Shown: positions 45,401 to 57,879, numbered from the stretch's first letter. The stretch is 64,000 nt of DNA from Polytrichum commune (GCA_950295325.1 OX485804.1:69044033-69108032), one strand, 5' to 3'. Notes: generated by a model not told the origin, from the letters alone. Translations and numbers: made by a program.

Positions 45401-48400
45401 TTAATAGCCCGACTAGTCCATTCTTTGTGTATGGTAATTTTAAGCATTGAGAAAGCTTGCGTGATTTTATATTAATTCTCATAAACTCAAGGTTTGGGGC
45501 TAAACCCATGGTTTCATCTGCTTTACTTTAAGGATAGCTCTATTATGCCCCATTAATTAGACTGGGTTTCTCCTACACAATAAACTGTGATCACCCTGAG
45601 GATCATTCGCAACTAAGAAACAATTTTACCGAATTCTCACTTAATTCGTTTACGACAATTTGCCCGCACAAAGTTATCCTATGATGAAAATAGGTGTATC
45701 TTAAACCGAGCATAAGCTCTCATCTTCAGAACAAGCTCATTCTAGGCAAGAATCTATAGGGAGCGCTTTTAAGTAAGGGTTGATTTGAGGTGTAGCTTCT
45801 TTCAAATGCGAAGCCCAATACCTCGTACCACATGTTAAGGCCCATCTTCCAAAGTAAAGTAAAAGATATACACCTATACAATGCACCCTGTATGCAGGAT
45901 TTGCAACTTTTGAGAACTATGCCTTAAGCAGTGATCGGGGAGATTTTTGGCATACTAATCGGTTGAGATCCTAGTGTTTGCAAGTCCAACCGGTTACATG
46001 TTGACATCCTTCGGTTTTCCTTTATTAAATTGGGGTATATTCTATAAATTCCTCTAAAATGATTGGTAATTTTCCTACAGTCTTGAACTTCAACCAGTTA
46101 TTTCTCAAACTCAACCAGTTCATCACATGCCAAAAATCTTCGAGGAACTGGTGATATTTATTCCAATAAGCACCACAATTAATAAGGAAATGAAAGCACT
46201 ATCCATATAAAACTTCACTTGGTTGAGACTTTATGCTGTAAGTAATGATCATCATTATTCGCACAGACTATCACGGCCTGGAAATCTTCAAGGAACTGAT
46301 GATGTTATTCTTCAATTCAACCGGAGTTTTGGTCAAAGGGTCGGTTGTTTTGCATACCACACTTTCCATGTTCGGTGAAGTTCTCAGTGCATGATTGGAG
46401 TCGGTGTTAATGACATGTTCAAATGAGTTTGACCCTCAATGAACGGATATAAAAAATTCTTCGATCAAACCTCCACACCGACTCCAAGGATGCACCGAGA
46501 ACTTCACCGAACTTGGAAAATGTTGTATGCAAAACAACCAACCCCAGACCAAAACTCTGGTTGAATAGAAGAATGACTCTATCAATGTCAGTTATAACTC
46601 GTATCACAACTAACTAATAAGGGGATGAAATTACTTTACCCATAAGAAGCTTCCACTCGTTGAGGGGAGTTACTCCGACTGGTGGATTGTTGCTGGTGCC
46701 CGTCGAACTGACCTCCACGTCGGTGTCGAGTGATACCGAACAGGTCATCTATCTTTTTTGCTGCGAAAACGAAATGCCCATGCAGCGTTGAAGGAGCATC
46801 ATTATTGGCATTCTCCTTCGTATATCTTACTGTCGGCTCCTGTTCGCATTCTCCAATCTCGACATTATTCTGTGGCAGCCAGCAGGGTGTTGTTGTTGTT
46901 GTTGTAATTAGTGGGTCAGGCTGAGTTAGATAGGATCCGACCTGCTGTTCGGCATGGGCAATCAACCCTCCGCTGTGGCAGCAATCGGCTATAAATGTGA
47001 AGGCCACCCCCTCTGGAATTTTATCGACGAAAATGCGGAAGTCATCGTCTGTTGGCAGAACACTTTGAATAGGTCAGTGTAGAGTCAATAGAGGATGCCA
47101 TTGGTAAGGTAAACCACACACCACTAAAATATGGGTGTCCATATATTAGTTGTGCTCGATTTAGGCATGTCTGCCTTACCTCATCAAATCTAGCACAAAA
47201 AAAACTTACTTATTCGAGTGAGGGTACTAGATGTCGTACGTAGTTGTTGGTCGGAACTTGTGAAAAAGTTGATGTGGTGTGAAAACATATTTCATTTCCA
47301 CACCATTGTTGAAGACCCAAGTATCTTAAACCTTTTCCGTGAATGGGCATCCTAGGCAAACTAGCATAAGTTGAATAAGCGTAAACCCAAGTTAGCGATA
47401 ACTTGATACTTACAAGTACACCACTTCAAGAACCTCAAGATCGATGTTGGATGCAACCACAAATTACCTGTGATGAGATTCATGTCTGACGGTACGATAC
47501 ACTCCTTATGGGCCGTCTGATCCCGTACCCTTTCGTCTGGAAGCTGTCAAAGCATTTCAGGAAAAAAATTCCTCAATATTTGTTTGCACTCTCTTCCTCT
47601 AGTCTCATCCTCGGGTGGCAATAATCCATAGCACCGAATGAGTCAACATCCTTAGAACTTGGTCTGGTTTAGAGCATGGTCACTATGGTCACTATTAAAA
47701 AGCACTATTGCGGAGCTGCTTATGTATTATAGGCATTTCCAGACATATATTCTCTTAAAAAATTTCTGAGCCTATATATTCTCAAATCTGCTTGGAAATG
47801 AAAATAGAATCCGAAGGGGGTCTAGGTGGTAGATCCCCTACTTTCAAAAAATTCCTTCTCGTGATTACTTGTAAGTGTTTTGACATTTGAGAGTGTATTC
47901 AACCTTTTCTCATACAAACACAAATTATGGCATCAATGGATTCCTCTCGACACCTACAGTTGCTCCTCTGTTTGTGACATTGAAATTCATTGATTTGTTG
48001 GAAGCATTAGAAGTGATGCAGAAAGAACTTCTCTTTTCTAAATGGGGGAGAGCTGCCACCCCCGGGCGGGAGTCTCTCAATTGGACTTCCTTGTCAGTCT
48101 ACTCGGTGTCCCAACCCCTCCAATTAGGTCAAACTCTGCTTAATTCGACCATAAAACAAATCCTCCACAAACCAAATCCAGCTGTTCTCTTCCCAAACAC
48201 ATTTCCATCGCAAAGCAAAAAGCATCACCACCTTCTCATGTCACACGTCACACAACATTGACGCCACCAAAGAAAACTATTGCAGAAGTACAATGGTAAT
48301 CAGTTGGGTCACCTCAAAATCTTAATTAAATTTTTGAGACAGCACATTCTAAAAAGGACTCAAATACTTTACCCGCACGCCATGTCCACTGAAATGGAAG

Positions 48401-48687
48401 ACAACCGAGTCCCCGCTCTCCAAATCCCGCAGGCTGTGGTGAAGCATCTCCCGGATGTTGGCCCCAGTGGCCAAAAACTTAGGGTCGGTTCCCGGCCTGT
48501 CGACGAGCTCACAAATGCAATCCCGCTCGAACCCAAACCGTGAAATTAGCCTCTCCCGCATACAAACTACATCATTCCAGCAGCCGTCCAGCTTGAACCG
48601 ATCGTCGGGGCAATCCGGGTAATTGCACCCCACCAATAGGGCCCTCCTCTTCATTGTCATTCTGTTGCTTGGCAGCATGTCGAACAT
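42476..48687 (-). CDS. type II metacaspase with extended linker, 5 exons
   Basis: Minus-strand exons are 48687-48373, 47543-47468, 47048-46640, 44827-44341 and 42892-42476; all phases agree, giving 567 aa. Metacaspases are Arg/Lys-specific cysteine proteases of plant cell death and wound responses. The p20 region carries KRRALLVGCNYP, the catalytic His102 in HFSGHG, KECIVPSDMNLIT-DDDFR across an intron, and the catalytic Cys154 in DCCHSGGLI. The p10 region has CVLLTACQSDESASD (Cys495) and YGAFTNAI. There is no N-terminal zinc-finger prodomain, and a long linker separates p20 and p10, as in type II enzymes. Typical type II proteins are about 320-430 aa; the excess lies in a Ser/Asn/Tyr/His-rich linker (roughly residues 170-400). 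Start ATGs at codons 1, 4, 10 and 12 are all possible. The exon 4 donor could also be 6 bp earlier. Confidence 0.9.
43880..44230 (+). repeat. dispersed repeat family B, copy 3 (in metacaspase intron 4)
   Basis: Colinear with 36050-36400, sharing GAACACAAGAATCTTCA, CATGTGAGCTCCA and TCAACATAAT. It lies in the intron between metacaspase exons 4 and 5, oriented against the gene. Confidence 0.6.
45960..46110 (-). repeat. dispersed repeat family C, copy 1
   Basis: The inverse of this segment matches 49360-49530 and 57880-58080. Shared elements are GAACTGGTTGAGTTTGAGAA, AATAACTGGTT, ATCATTTTAGAGG and GAxGTCAACATGTAACC. It sits in metacaspase intron 3. Confidence 0.65.
46303..46577. repeat. large inverted repeat in metacaspase intron 3
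   Basis: Arms of about 100 bp (46305-46407 and 46475-46575) are near-perfect inverted copies around a spacer of about 67 bp. Paired blocks include TTGCATACxACA, GGTGAAGTTCTC with GAGAACTTCACC, and GACTCCAA. The transcribed intron could form a stem of about 100 bp. The likely origin is a foldback MITE or inverted duplication; a source of small RNAs is possible. Confidence 0.8.
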
Positions 48688-48779
48688 GGTTCCACTCGTC
48701 AAGCCTCGGCCTTCTTTGCGCGTCGACCCAGTCCGTTTTGGTCTTGTCGGAAAACCTCTGATTAATTTAAAGGTGTGCG

Positions 48780-49130
48780 GGTGTTATTCGGTTACTTTTC
48801 GTCAATCGGACACCTATGTTAGATTGGTGTGTGGTTTAGGTGAGGATCAAAGAGCAAACACCATAAAGGCAGGTCGTGTTTAGAATGAGATTAGACCATG
48901 TTCTCAGATTTTATTAACTACTCCACACTCAATAGTGAACATAATTGAAGAGGACTTGGACTTGTGTATTCGGTTAAGGAATCAACAGACATGCACGTTC
49001 TATAACAGTAACTAATGCATGAGAGAAGTTCGATTTCTGTTGATGCTTCCTTGAAGATTTGCTAATGCAACACGAGTTTCCTTCTGAAACATCTATTTGG
49101 TAGAAGTTGGAGAACATGAAAATGAACTGA
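48780..49130 (+). repeat. dispersed repeat family B, copy 4 (upstream of metacaspase)
   Basis: Colinear with part of 15690-16260 (AACTACTCCACA, TAGTGAACA, GATGCTTC, GAGAACATGAAAA). It starts about 90 bp from the metacaspase start codon, so it probably overlaps that gene's promoter region. Confidence 0.5.
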
Positions 49131-49359
49131 AGAACATCCCACGTACCTTTTAAGACTTGGATCGTCAGAGAAGGTCAGCCATGTCCGAATCTTCTTTATG
49201 GCTATAACCAATGCGCTCTGTTCTGTCCTGATCCACTAAATTGATTAATAGGAGTCACGAAGGTCTTCTAAAGAAAGCTAGCCATGCTCTAGACTCTAAA
49301 CCTTCATTATAGTCCGCTCAACTTAATGGGAGTCTGGTCCTACAAATGGAGAGATTCGA

Positions 49360-49530
49360 CTGCTAGTTACAGATGAGCCGGTTGAGTTTGAGAAATAACT
49401 GGTTCACGTTCAAAGACAAATGGCCGATCATTTTAGAGGCAATCTATAGATGCTACCTTAAAAAACAAAGAAAAACCAAAAGATATCAACATGTAACTGG
49501 TCGGACTTGGAAACACTTGATTCTCGACCG
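49360..49530 (+). repeat. dispersed repeat family C, copy 2
   Basis: Direct-strand copy of the family at 57880-58080 (GTTGAGTTTGAGAAATAAC, CGATCATTTTAGAGG, GATxTCAACATxTAAC). It is about 170-200 bp with no open frame or terminal repeat. Confidence 0.7.
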
Positions 49531-50509
49531 ATTTCGCCTGAAACCTCCCGGGTCACTGGAACTTTGGTCTTCCGAGAACTTCTCTACGGCTCTACTTAGT
49601 CCCATCCAGTCCACTCAGGTATTGTAGGACTTAGATCCTCAGTGAAGGCTAATCGCTATTAAATCACTAGGTAATCATGTTCGGACCTTCTTTGCGGCTA
49701 GACTTCCTTATTATGGTGCAGTCCGCTCCGCTTCGTCCAAATGAAGTCGGACTTAATAAGTCTAAGCTGGTCCTAAGAGTAGGGAAAGAAAGACATAGCA
49801 AGCTCAATAAATGAAAGAATCTATGCTCTGAAATAAATACAAAGATACGTTTGCAGAGTCTAGCAATCTCCCGATGCAGAATTCCACTTGACTCGGCTCG
49901 GGAGTCGGGACGCACATTCGGCCATTTCTACAGAATCTGTGATTATTCCTGCCTGTTTTGTCTTGTCACCCTAACATTGCCAGCATAATGAAGTCAACAC
50001 TCTTGCAGTAATTAAAAGTAGCTTATACCATGTCGGTTGGCACGCATTCGCAACTCAAAGCAATTAGTTCGTCGGCTCCAAGCAATTAGTTCGTCAGCCT
50101 ACCAATGCAACAATTCTTCAGCTGTCAAACCCCTCTTAGATCTTTCACTTCTTCATTCATGGAGGCAATCTTGGGTTACGGCCTGCTCCTGATGAGACCT
50201 GCAACAAGACAGGTGAGAGGCGATTCCTTAGTTCCTTTAAAGTACACGATCATGGTCCCACCTCAGACTCTCATCATGGTCTTTTAATTCTCCACCTCTC
50301 CGAAGCGCACAATGACCTTACTTGTACAAGATATCTGCACGCATTCACAACCTCAGAAAGAAATTGGTTTTTCTTTTAATAAAAAAGAAAACAGAAATCT
50401 GAGCTTTCTCAGAGCCTCTGATATCCCTTACCACTACGTTTGCAACCAAACCGCAATATGATTAAGCTTATGTCCGTGACTACTTTAAAATCTTAATTTG
50501 CAAAGGATT

Positions 50510-51400
50510 TGAGAGCACACCTGAGACACATCAACTTGTGAGCAGATATGGACCACAAATGAAAACCTTGAGAATGTTCCTTGAAGCTGGAGATCACCTA
50601 CAATTCTAATCTTCTGATGTCTTTTTGCATGTAATTGGAATCAGATTGCCAGAGTTTTCTTCATCTACAAAGGCTTCCAGAACAGATAAGAGGTGCATCA
50701 ACTTGTGAGGAGATGTGGACCACAATCCTAACCATTCTATTGTGTCTAAAAGAAGGTGCTGACCCACAATTCTAATCTTCGGAGGTCTTGTTTGCATGCA
50801 ACTGGAATCAATTCCCACAGTTATCCGAAACACATCTAAGATTCATCACCTTCAAGTGAGCTACGAACTTCCTATAATGAAGATGGCGCACAATTCCAAT
50901 GCTCTTCATTCATCTCTCTCCCTGCCTCAACCTCTATTACTGCAACTACTAGAATCTAAAGTCTAACTCCACCACTTCTCCTGCAATTAAGGATTCAACC
51001 AGGGTTCTGGGATGCATGATGCGGCTTGTGGGCAGATGTACTTATGGAACACAATTCTAATCTTTCTATTGAATGCGCATCAAGAAAAAACTCGGCTCAG
51101 AATTCGTGTCTTGTGTATGTCCCTAAAAGATTCGACCCACAGTCCTAATATTTCTGATGTGCCTAAAGGACGAACATGCCCCTCCAATTCTAATCTTTCT
51201 GATGTGTTTAAAGGAAGGAAATGGCCCCCCGATTCTAAGCTTCCAACTGCCTTTTGGAGAAGATGACCTAAAAATCTAAGCTTTCTAATGTGCCTAGTAA
51301 ATGAAGAAGACGACCCACAATTCTAATCTTCCGATATCTCTTTGCCCGACGCTGTTACATGTGAAATGCATCAACTTGTGCGTAGAGGAATTCCTAGTCA
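50510..51400. repeat. degenerate tandem repeat region
   Basis: Motifs recur many times in diverged units. Examples are CAACTTGTGAGGAGATGTGGA or variants, CACAATTCTAATCTTC, TGATGTGCCTAAAGGA and GCATGCAACTGGAATCA. Units look like about 60-190 bp and are imperfect. No coding frame is conserved among units. Confidence 0.6.
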
Positions 51401-52450
51401 AAACTGTCTTGATGTCGCAAATTCCTCATCCTCGTACACCTCTCTTCCTCCCCTGGATTCTAAAGACTCCGCAACTTGTCAACAAAGACTTCTTGACATG
51501 CGACGAGCTTCTATCTGAAACCTGTGAGCACAGAGATTTCCTACATTGGTTGCATGGATGGTTACAATTCTTCCCTTTGGGTGCTTGACCTTCACTCCAT
51601 CTCTCCGAAGACCAATTCACGCTCGAATTCGTACCGACAATTCCATACAACATGCCGGGGGCATCGTCCCGGCAATTCGGTCAACGCTCCCCTTCCACCC
51701 CGCTGGGTCCACCCCGACAGGGTTCATCCAAGATGGATGGATGTGTGTGGATGGACGAACCTCTGGAGTCTTTCTCATCCATCTCCACTGCAGCTTGATA
51801 GCCCCTTTCTCTATGTATACAAGGCTACGTAGCTGAACAAATGTTTTGTAAGAAGAAGATCTTACTATATAAGGTCTAAGTATCTTTGGGTTCCGGTGTC
51901 ACCTTGGAGATGACATGTCAGTATGACTTGTTCTTTGCTTCGAGCATCGGCCACGTGTACCGATTCAAATGGATGAAGTTTGGGCTTTTTCTTTGGGATT
52001 CATTGGGATGGGATATGTAGTGGGCATGTAGTGGGTTCCCGTGAGATCTAGAAACCCTAAATAGTTATATATAGGTTTGTGGTCGATTCCTCCCAACATG
52101 AATCGATTCTAGATTTTTTATGTTGATTTCGAGGTCAATCACTTAAAATAACTATTTAGGGTTTCTCACAACCTCCATCTTCGGCTCGTGACCACGCGAG
52201 GACATGGGAGTAGATATCAAAGGTGGCACAGTTACATTCTATTGTTTTGTTGTGGATACTAGAAAGAAGAAACGAAAAGAAAAGAAAAGAAAAGGGGATG
52301 ATTGGTAGGGTTAGTTAACTTGCGGGTAGCACGACAATATGAATGGTGTGATTGAAAGTTTGGATATATCAATAAGTGAGCAAAGAATTTTAATGTCATG
52401 TGTAGTTAATTATGTGGGACAGAGCCTACAAATAGTATACAATAAATTGT
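51401..52450. other. gene-free stretch
   Basis: Short open frames near 51.4-51.8 kb lack splice context or recognised domains. An imperfect inverted pair (AACCCTAAATAGTTAT near 52050 and ATAACTATTTAGGGTT near 52147) suggests another small foldback element. An AAAAG repeat lies near 52275-52297. Confidence 0.4.
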
Positions 52451-52462
52451 GGCCAGCCAATG

Positions 52463-52610
52463 TCTACTCCCTACAAAGGGTGAAGTAGTTCTACATCTAA
52501 CGCTATTGCCCTTGGGCGTGGCTAAGGATGTTTTACGAACAGACACTTTATTCACTCCGGCCTCCTCTGTAGACCGGAGTTCTTCTTCTTCTTCTTTTTC
52601 TTCTTCTTCT
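52463..52610 (+). mobile_element. 5'-truncated SINE copy
   Basis: A 148-bp insert is flanked by a 12-bp duplication, GGCCAGCCAATG (52451-52462) and GGTCAGCCAATG (52611-52622). Its 3' part (GACACTTTATTCAC, CCGGCC, GACCGGAGTT) is the same module as the 3' part of the SINE at 58.4-58.8 kb. It ends in a TTC-rich simple-sequence tail. The tRNA-like head is missing. Confidence 0.8.
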
Positions 52611-53399
52611 GGTCAGCCAATGAGTTTGCGGTTGGGAGGCATATTTGAACTTGTGATATGTTGAGGATTCACATTCACATCTAGTTTGAATACATTCATG
52701 TCATATACCGTAACACCATAGCAAGTTCGTTCATAAATAATTCCCAAAAAAAAATGTAAAAAAACAGAAATTACAGGCAAAGAGAAACGAATAACTCTCA
52801 AATTATATTGTGATAAAAACGAAAAGACAGAAAATTAGGGCCACCACTATGTCTACAACCTGGCAACAAGTTCCACTCCCTCAACTTTCGGTGTTGAACG
52901 CCAAGCCCTGTGTCGCATAAGACCCTCTCTCGCACAACACTCTCCATCTCTCATCGCGGAGGTACTCATTCTTGTTGCAATGAGTCGGCGGCACAATTTG
53001 TGTTGGGTTTTGATGTCATTTACATCAGTTAGGGTGTATATGAGGTTGTAAGAGTTGGGTCTTTTTGGTGGAAGCTGGGGTTGAATCTATTGAGGATTGG
53101 GTTCTCCAAAACAGTGGTGGAGAAGTTGAAGTGCCATCGGCCGTGTAAGTTATTCGAACTTGGTTTTGTTTTATGTTGATTAGGGTGCCTGGGTTTGTGC
53201 TGGAAGCTTGGGATCTGACTCCTTGGATGGTTTTGTGTTGCAGCTTCACAACATACCATTGTGGAGGTATGAACGTGATTTGGCCGGTGTAACTAGAATC
53301 TAGAGTTGAGGAGTGTAGATATTTTTCTGCAAAGTTGATCATTGAGTAACAACTGTGGTTGCATCTGGCTGGAGTTCATCAGAAAATGTGTGCACATTG

Positions 53400-53755
53400 A
53401 CATAAAAGCAAATGAGAAGTGTTTTGAGCCCAGTTGGTGATTCAGATCCTGTTGTGAAAGATGAGTACAGAAGATGATTCGGAGGGTGATGTTTCGAGCA
53501 CAATTGGTGATTCAGAGGCCGATGTTGGTGATTCAGGATCTGATGTTCTGAGCACAATTAGTGATTTGGATGGTGATGTTCTCAATACAACTCCTTATTT
53601 AGATGCCGAAGCTGGTGATTTATAAGGAAGTGTTTATGCAGATGTTGATGTGGAACATGAGGCTGATGAAGATGATGATGACGGTGTTGACTACGAAGAT
53701 GATACACCTCATTTCATTGTCAATAGAGTCCCATGTGCAGCCAAATTTACATAAA
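53400..53755 (+). pseudogene. remnant encoding an acidic repeat protein
   Basis: One frame reads DSEGDVSSTIGDSEADVGDS and continues with similar Asp/Gly/Val-rich repeats, a stop, then another acidic block (DEDDDDGVDYEDD) and PHFIVNRVP before a further stop. The repeated GGTGATTCAG and GATGTT blocks give it an internal periodicity. It resembles acidic N-terminal regions seen in some plant transposases and nuclear proteins, but no domain is identifiable. I treat it as a decayed coding remnant of unknown type. Confidence 0.35.
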
Positions 53756-55926
53756 CTCTGGTGGTCGTCTTAGATGTGGGGTTGCATCCAAACTCAAGCA
53801 GTGATGTTTGGATATGATATCCACCTTTAGTAGAAGTTTGTTACTAAGTGTGAAATGTTAATAATTTGGAAGCAGCAAGCGAGACTTACTTACCCTCTTA
53901 AGCAAGATTAGGGTAATGACTTAGGTTTAAACAAGTTGGGCCGCCATAAATGGATGAAAAACGCAATTAGGATGAAATTTCTGCACATCTTTCCCACCCT
54001 AAACACGAATGATTTTTAATCCAATAAATGAGAAGACGAATTTCAAAAAAATCTATTTTTGGAATGCAAACCTTATTTTTTCAAAAAAATTAAATATTCA
54101 TGCGGCAGGTGGCGAACCTGCTATGGTGTTACGGTATATGGGCCCTCCACCTTTATTAGTTCCGAGTGGACATTTCTTGATGCATATTGTCACGGTTTCT
54201 TCTTATTTCAGGGGTGTACGTTTTCATTTGGGGAACTTCTACTTAGCATGGTGCCACCTCTTCAAGTTTGGGAAGGTTTGCAACTCCTCAAGGTAACTTG
54301 CCCTTGATTCGGAGGGGGTGCAGGGGGAGGGGAGGTGGTGTGCTTTGACACCCAGATCTAGGAAATAAATTAGAAAGGCACTAGGCTCCCAGTAGACTCC
54401 CAATGCAACGAATTATTAAGAGGGAGGTGTTGGAACTAGGTGGAGCCCATATCCTTCAAGGGAATCTAAAAGTACTTACATGGGAGAGGTAAGTAGCGTT
54501 ATTTACAACACAATCTATCTAACCATGACAAGGTATGCATGGTTTGAGAGGCAAGATGCACATGTTTCAAGGGAAAGAAAATGTCTTCCTAATTCTTTGC
54601 TACCTTGTCATAACATAAGTCATCAACTAGAATGTGCACACTCTTCTAAAAGGGGAATCATGATCGTACTAAGGTTTATTGGCCTCAAACTATGAAGGGT
54701 TAATTTCCAACCTATGTGGATGGGCTCAATTGTGACTTGCACTGACATGCACAAACATGTGCCAAGCCCACGCAGTAGGTAAGTAGGTAGGTAAGCTAGC
54801 TGGCCAATAGGGTGGTTGGAGAATTGTTTTTTTTTTTTTTTTTGGGGGGGGGAGAATGTGTGAGCTCCGGTAACCAAATCCTAGGTTTGACCCAATTGTT
54901 GGTTTGCCGCCCTTGTTAAACGAACAACGTTAAGGCTTAACACTATTTATTTTGCAAAGGTGGCCCAAAATAAGCAGTTTATGATTCTTCTAAAATTTTG
55001 GAATGTCCCGGTGCTAGGGGTGAAGCACCCTAGTTTTGAATAAGGTCATGATTGGTTTCATAAATAGTTTAATTATATTGAGGGTGCCAATTTCAAGCCA
55101 CATGATGAGATTTCCAGGAGCTGAGTTAATGTTTGATGGGTTCTCACTAATAGGCGGCAGTTTGAAGACACATGATGAGTGTGTAAGGATGAAGTAAGAG
55201 GTGGAATATCATATAGAGATAGACACCAATGGACACTCATTAATTCTAGAGTTCTATGTATGAGAATAGTACAAAATCTAACTAGAGACATGCAGTCTAT
55301 CATACACCACGCTAAAATAACACTTGGAAATTTCATAATTGTTTCATATTATGTCCAAAGCATTTATGGAAGAAAAAAATTCTACAATAGAAAATCTTCA
55401 AATGCAATGAAATTGATTTCAAAATCCAAGAAACCATGAGGCCTAAAATCTACCTAAAGTACACCCAAATGATATCAAATGATATACAAAAGTGTGCCTC
55501 ATTTTCAACCACATCATTTGTATGAGCCAACGTGACATACATTGTTTCTCTAGGCATTAGGATACTCAACCACCAGTCAATTTCAATGGCGAGTCTTCAC
55601 GAACATGTAATTCTCTACACGCTAAAATCGCTTGAGATGTAACTCTCTATAAGAGGAAAAGTCACCTCCATTTACGTTTTTACTTAAGGAATTTGGATCA
55701 ACACTATTTTGATTCTCTACCTAGCTCTCCAAAATCTCGGAGACTCCATGAACTAAAAAAGAACGAATTGTAAACAGCTCAACACTACACTATAGGATTT
55801 CCCCAAACTTAGTAGATGTTGTCTATATGATGTTGATCTCCTGTTTGTTACACACAAGCATTACCATGAACATACTAGAATCCATTTCTTCTTCTTATTA
55901 CGAGGGCTCAAATGGGAGTTAAGTCA
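53756..55926. other. gene-free stretch
   Basis: No convincing exon or element ends. A GTAG/GTAAG microsatellite (near 54775-54793), a T run and an adjacent G run (54828-54852) mark the middle. Confidence 0.4.
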
Positions 55927-56127
55927 TCACAATTTATTGCATTTGAAGTTGTGCCAGGAGAGTGCACGGGTGAAGTCTCTTCCAGCACGATTCAATGCTT
56001 GTCGTAATTCATCAACCACCTCTCGTATAGTTGGCCTCTTAATTCCTCAAGGCTCCACACTCCTCATAGCAATCTCCGCGACTTTCCCCATAGCATCTAA
56101 ATTTTTACATGATGCTCTCACCACGTG
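55927..56127 (-). pseudogene. receptor-like kinase C-terminal fragment
   Basis: The minus strand reads LDAMGKVAEIAMRSVEP, then TGA, then GIKRPTIREVVDELRQAL followed by a short tail. This is the protein-kinase subdomain XI region typical of plant receptor-like kinases (A-E-I-A-M-R-C-V-E-P ... R-P-T-M-x-E-V-V). The in-frame TGA (56047-56049) and the absence of the rest of the kinase domain nearby mark it as a pseudogene fragment. Confidence 0.75.
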
Positions 56128-56629
56128 ACGTAATACCGTAGTTCTTTAGCAGCTTGAGCACCTTTCTGCCTCATAATTAATTCAAGTGCAAAAGTAAGTT
56201 AGGCAACTCAAAAAATAATAATATAAAATTGGGTAGTTTCAAAAAAGTAATTTTAAGTAAGTTACACATTCATCCAAGTCATTCTTATGATTCGTGGATG
56301 GTTTTCTTAATTTCATATATGGTGGCTACGATTAACCTAAACACTTCCCTTGATCAACGGTCCTTACCCTGAAGTTTGTCTTTTACTTGTATGTCAGGGC
56401 TTTGCTTTGTGTGAGAGTTATACATAGTAATTTTTGTGAGAGACTATGTCACTTGCATTATTATGATTTTAGGAACTTTTTGAATATTATTTCTTTTTTT
56501 TTGGGACACTCAATGAAATGAATTTCATAGAATTTTAGGCACCTTCAAAATTAATTATTTTTTGCCCAAGCTGCTAGAGAGCTATGGTACTGTATTATAT
56601 TCTCCAGCAACCTGAGCACTATGAACTTA

Positions 56630-57114
56630 GGGGTGCTTCACACTATGGCCGAAGGTCGAGAGGCCGTCGATTTTTACCAATTGGCTTGCAAGAAACCAAG
56701 AGTTCGACCCTTCACACTAGAGGCCAAAGTCCAAAGGCTGTCACAGTTTAAAATGCTTACTTTCTGACGAAGGCAATGGGCTCTTGACGAGACTCTTGAA
56801 GGAAGTTTGGGCCATATGGGAATGAAAACCCAAACTATGGTCGAGAGGCTGTTGGTTTTTGTTAATTAAAAAAAATCAATCATTGACAAGATCTTGGCCC
56901 TTAGATTGGAGGGGTTGTTTTGGGCAAGGAATAAAGTGGGATACTCCTTTGGATTTGGTCTTTGGGCTTGGCCTTTGGAGGCTTCACACTATGCCCGGCC
57001 AAAGGCTCCACTTACTATATTTTATTTTCAGCCCATTTCTTTGAACTCTCAACAAAGTTTGGCCACTCAATCCCACAACCTCTCGACTCGGACGGCCATA
57101 GTGTGAAGCGGCCC
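56630..57114. mobile_element. Tourist-like MITE, copy 3 (different subfamily)
   Basis: Starts GGGGTGCTTCACACTATGGC and ends with the inverse GCCATAGTGTGAAGCGGCCC, flanked by TTA at 56627-56629 and 57115-57117. The 485-bp interior differs from copies 1 and 2 (it contains repeated GGTCGAGAGGC-like motifs), but the G-rich CTTCACAC ends and 3-bp duplication are the same. Confidence 0.85.
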
Positions 57115-57879
57115 TTATGATAAGCATAGAGGCATGTTAAACACAACATCCATAGCATTATTCAACCATGTGGGTGGGTTCCATGAACTTGGAATATGCC
57201 ATTTAAATATCATGTGCCACTTGAGCAAAGTAAGAATACTAATTTACTATTCACACATTCAGCTGAACTTGGAAATTTGGGTGGAGTTGTACTCCTGACA
57301 CTATGCGCAGGAAATACTATTCATCCCACGAATATTCACAAGAAACATTGGTCATCTCGGTATTATTCACTATAAGTACTATTTATAGCAACACTATCAT
57401 TGAAATACTCACACACCGACACTATTCACAATATCCTCACTATTCATACCGGCATCATTCATTATTCGTACCAGCGTCACATTCTTCTTATTTTCTAAGT
57501 TTATTCTCGTGAAGGTAAGATAGTGGAGGCCCATGTCAAATGCTAATTTAGAATGGAACACAACCATGCAGTTGAATATTGTTATGTCAATCACAACTTG
57601 TAGTAGACCTACAATAGTGGTTCAATGGTGTATCCAAAGTATGTGAATCAGTAGTTTGGTATCATGTACATTATCACAAGTTACAAGCTCCCAAGGAGGG
57701 ATTTGTGAGACCCATGTAAGTTGAAACCAAGAATGTTTGAAACCCCTTGTCCAAATTGAACATTTGTATGTAGCTACTTTGACCCCGAGATTACCATGAG
57801 AGACCTTGAATTAGTCTAGTGAGATTAAGTAGGAATAACCCAATCACAAACATGAGTTCAAGTTTATCTCAGACCTATG

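Noticed and set aside
53025-53557. minus-strand frames rich in His, Pro and Asn
   Set aside because: They lie opposite the Asp/Gly/Val-rich repeats on the plus strand and show only the complement of that periodicity.
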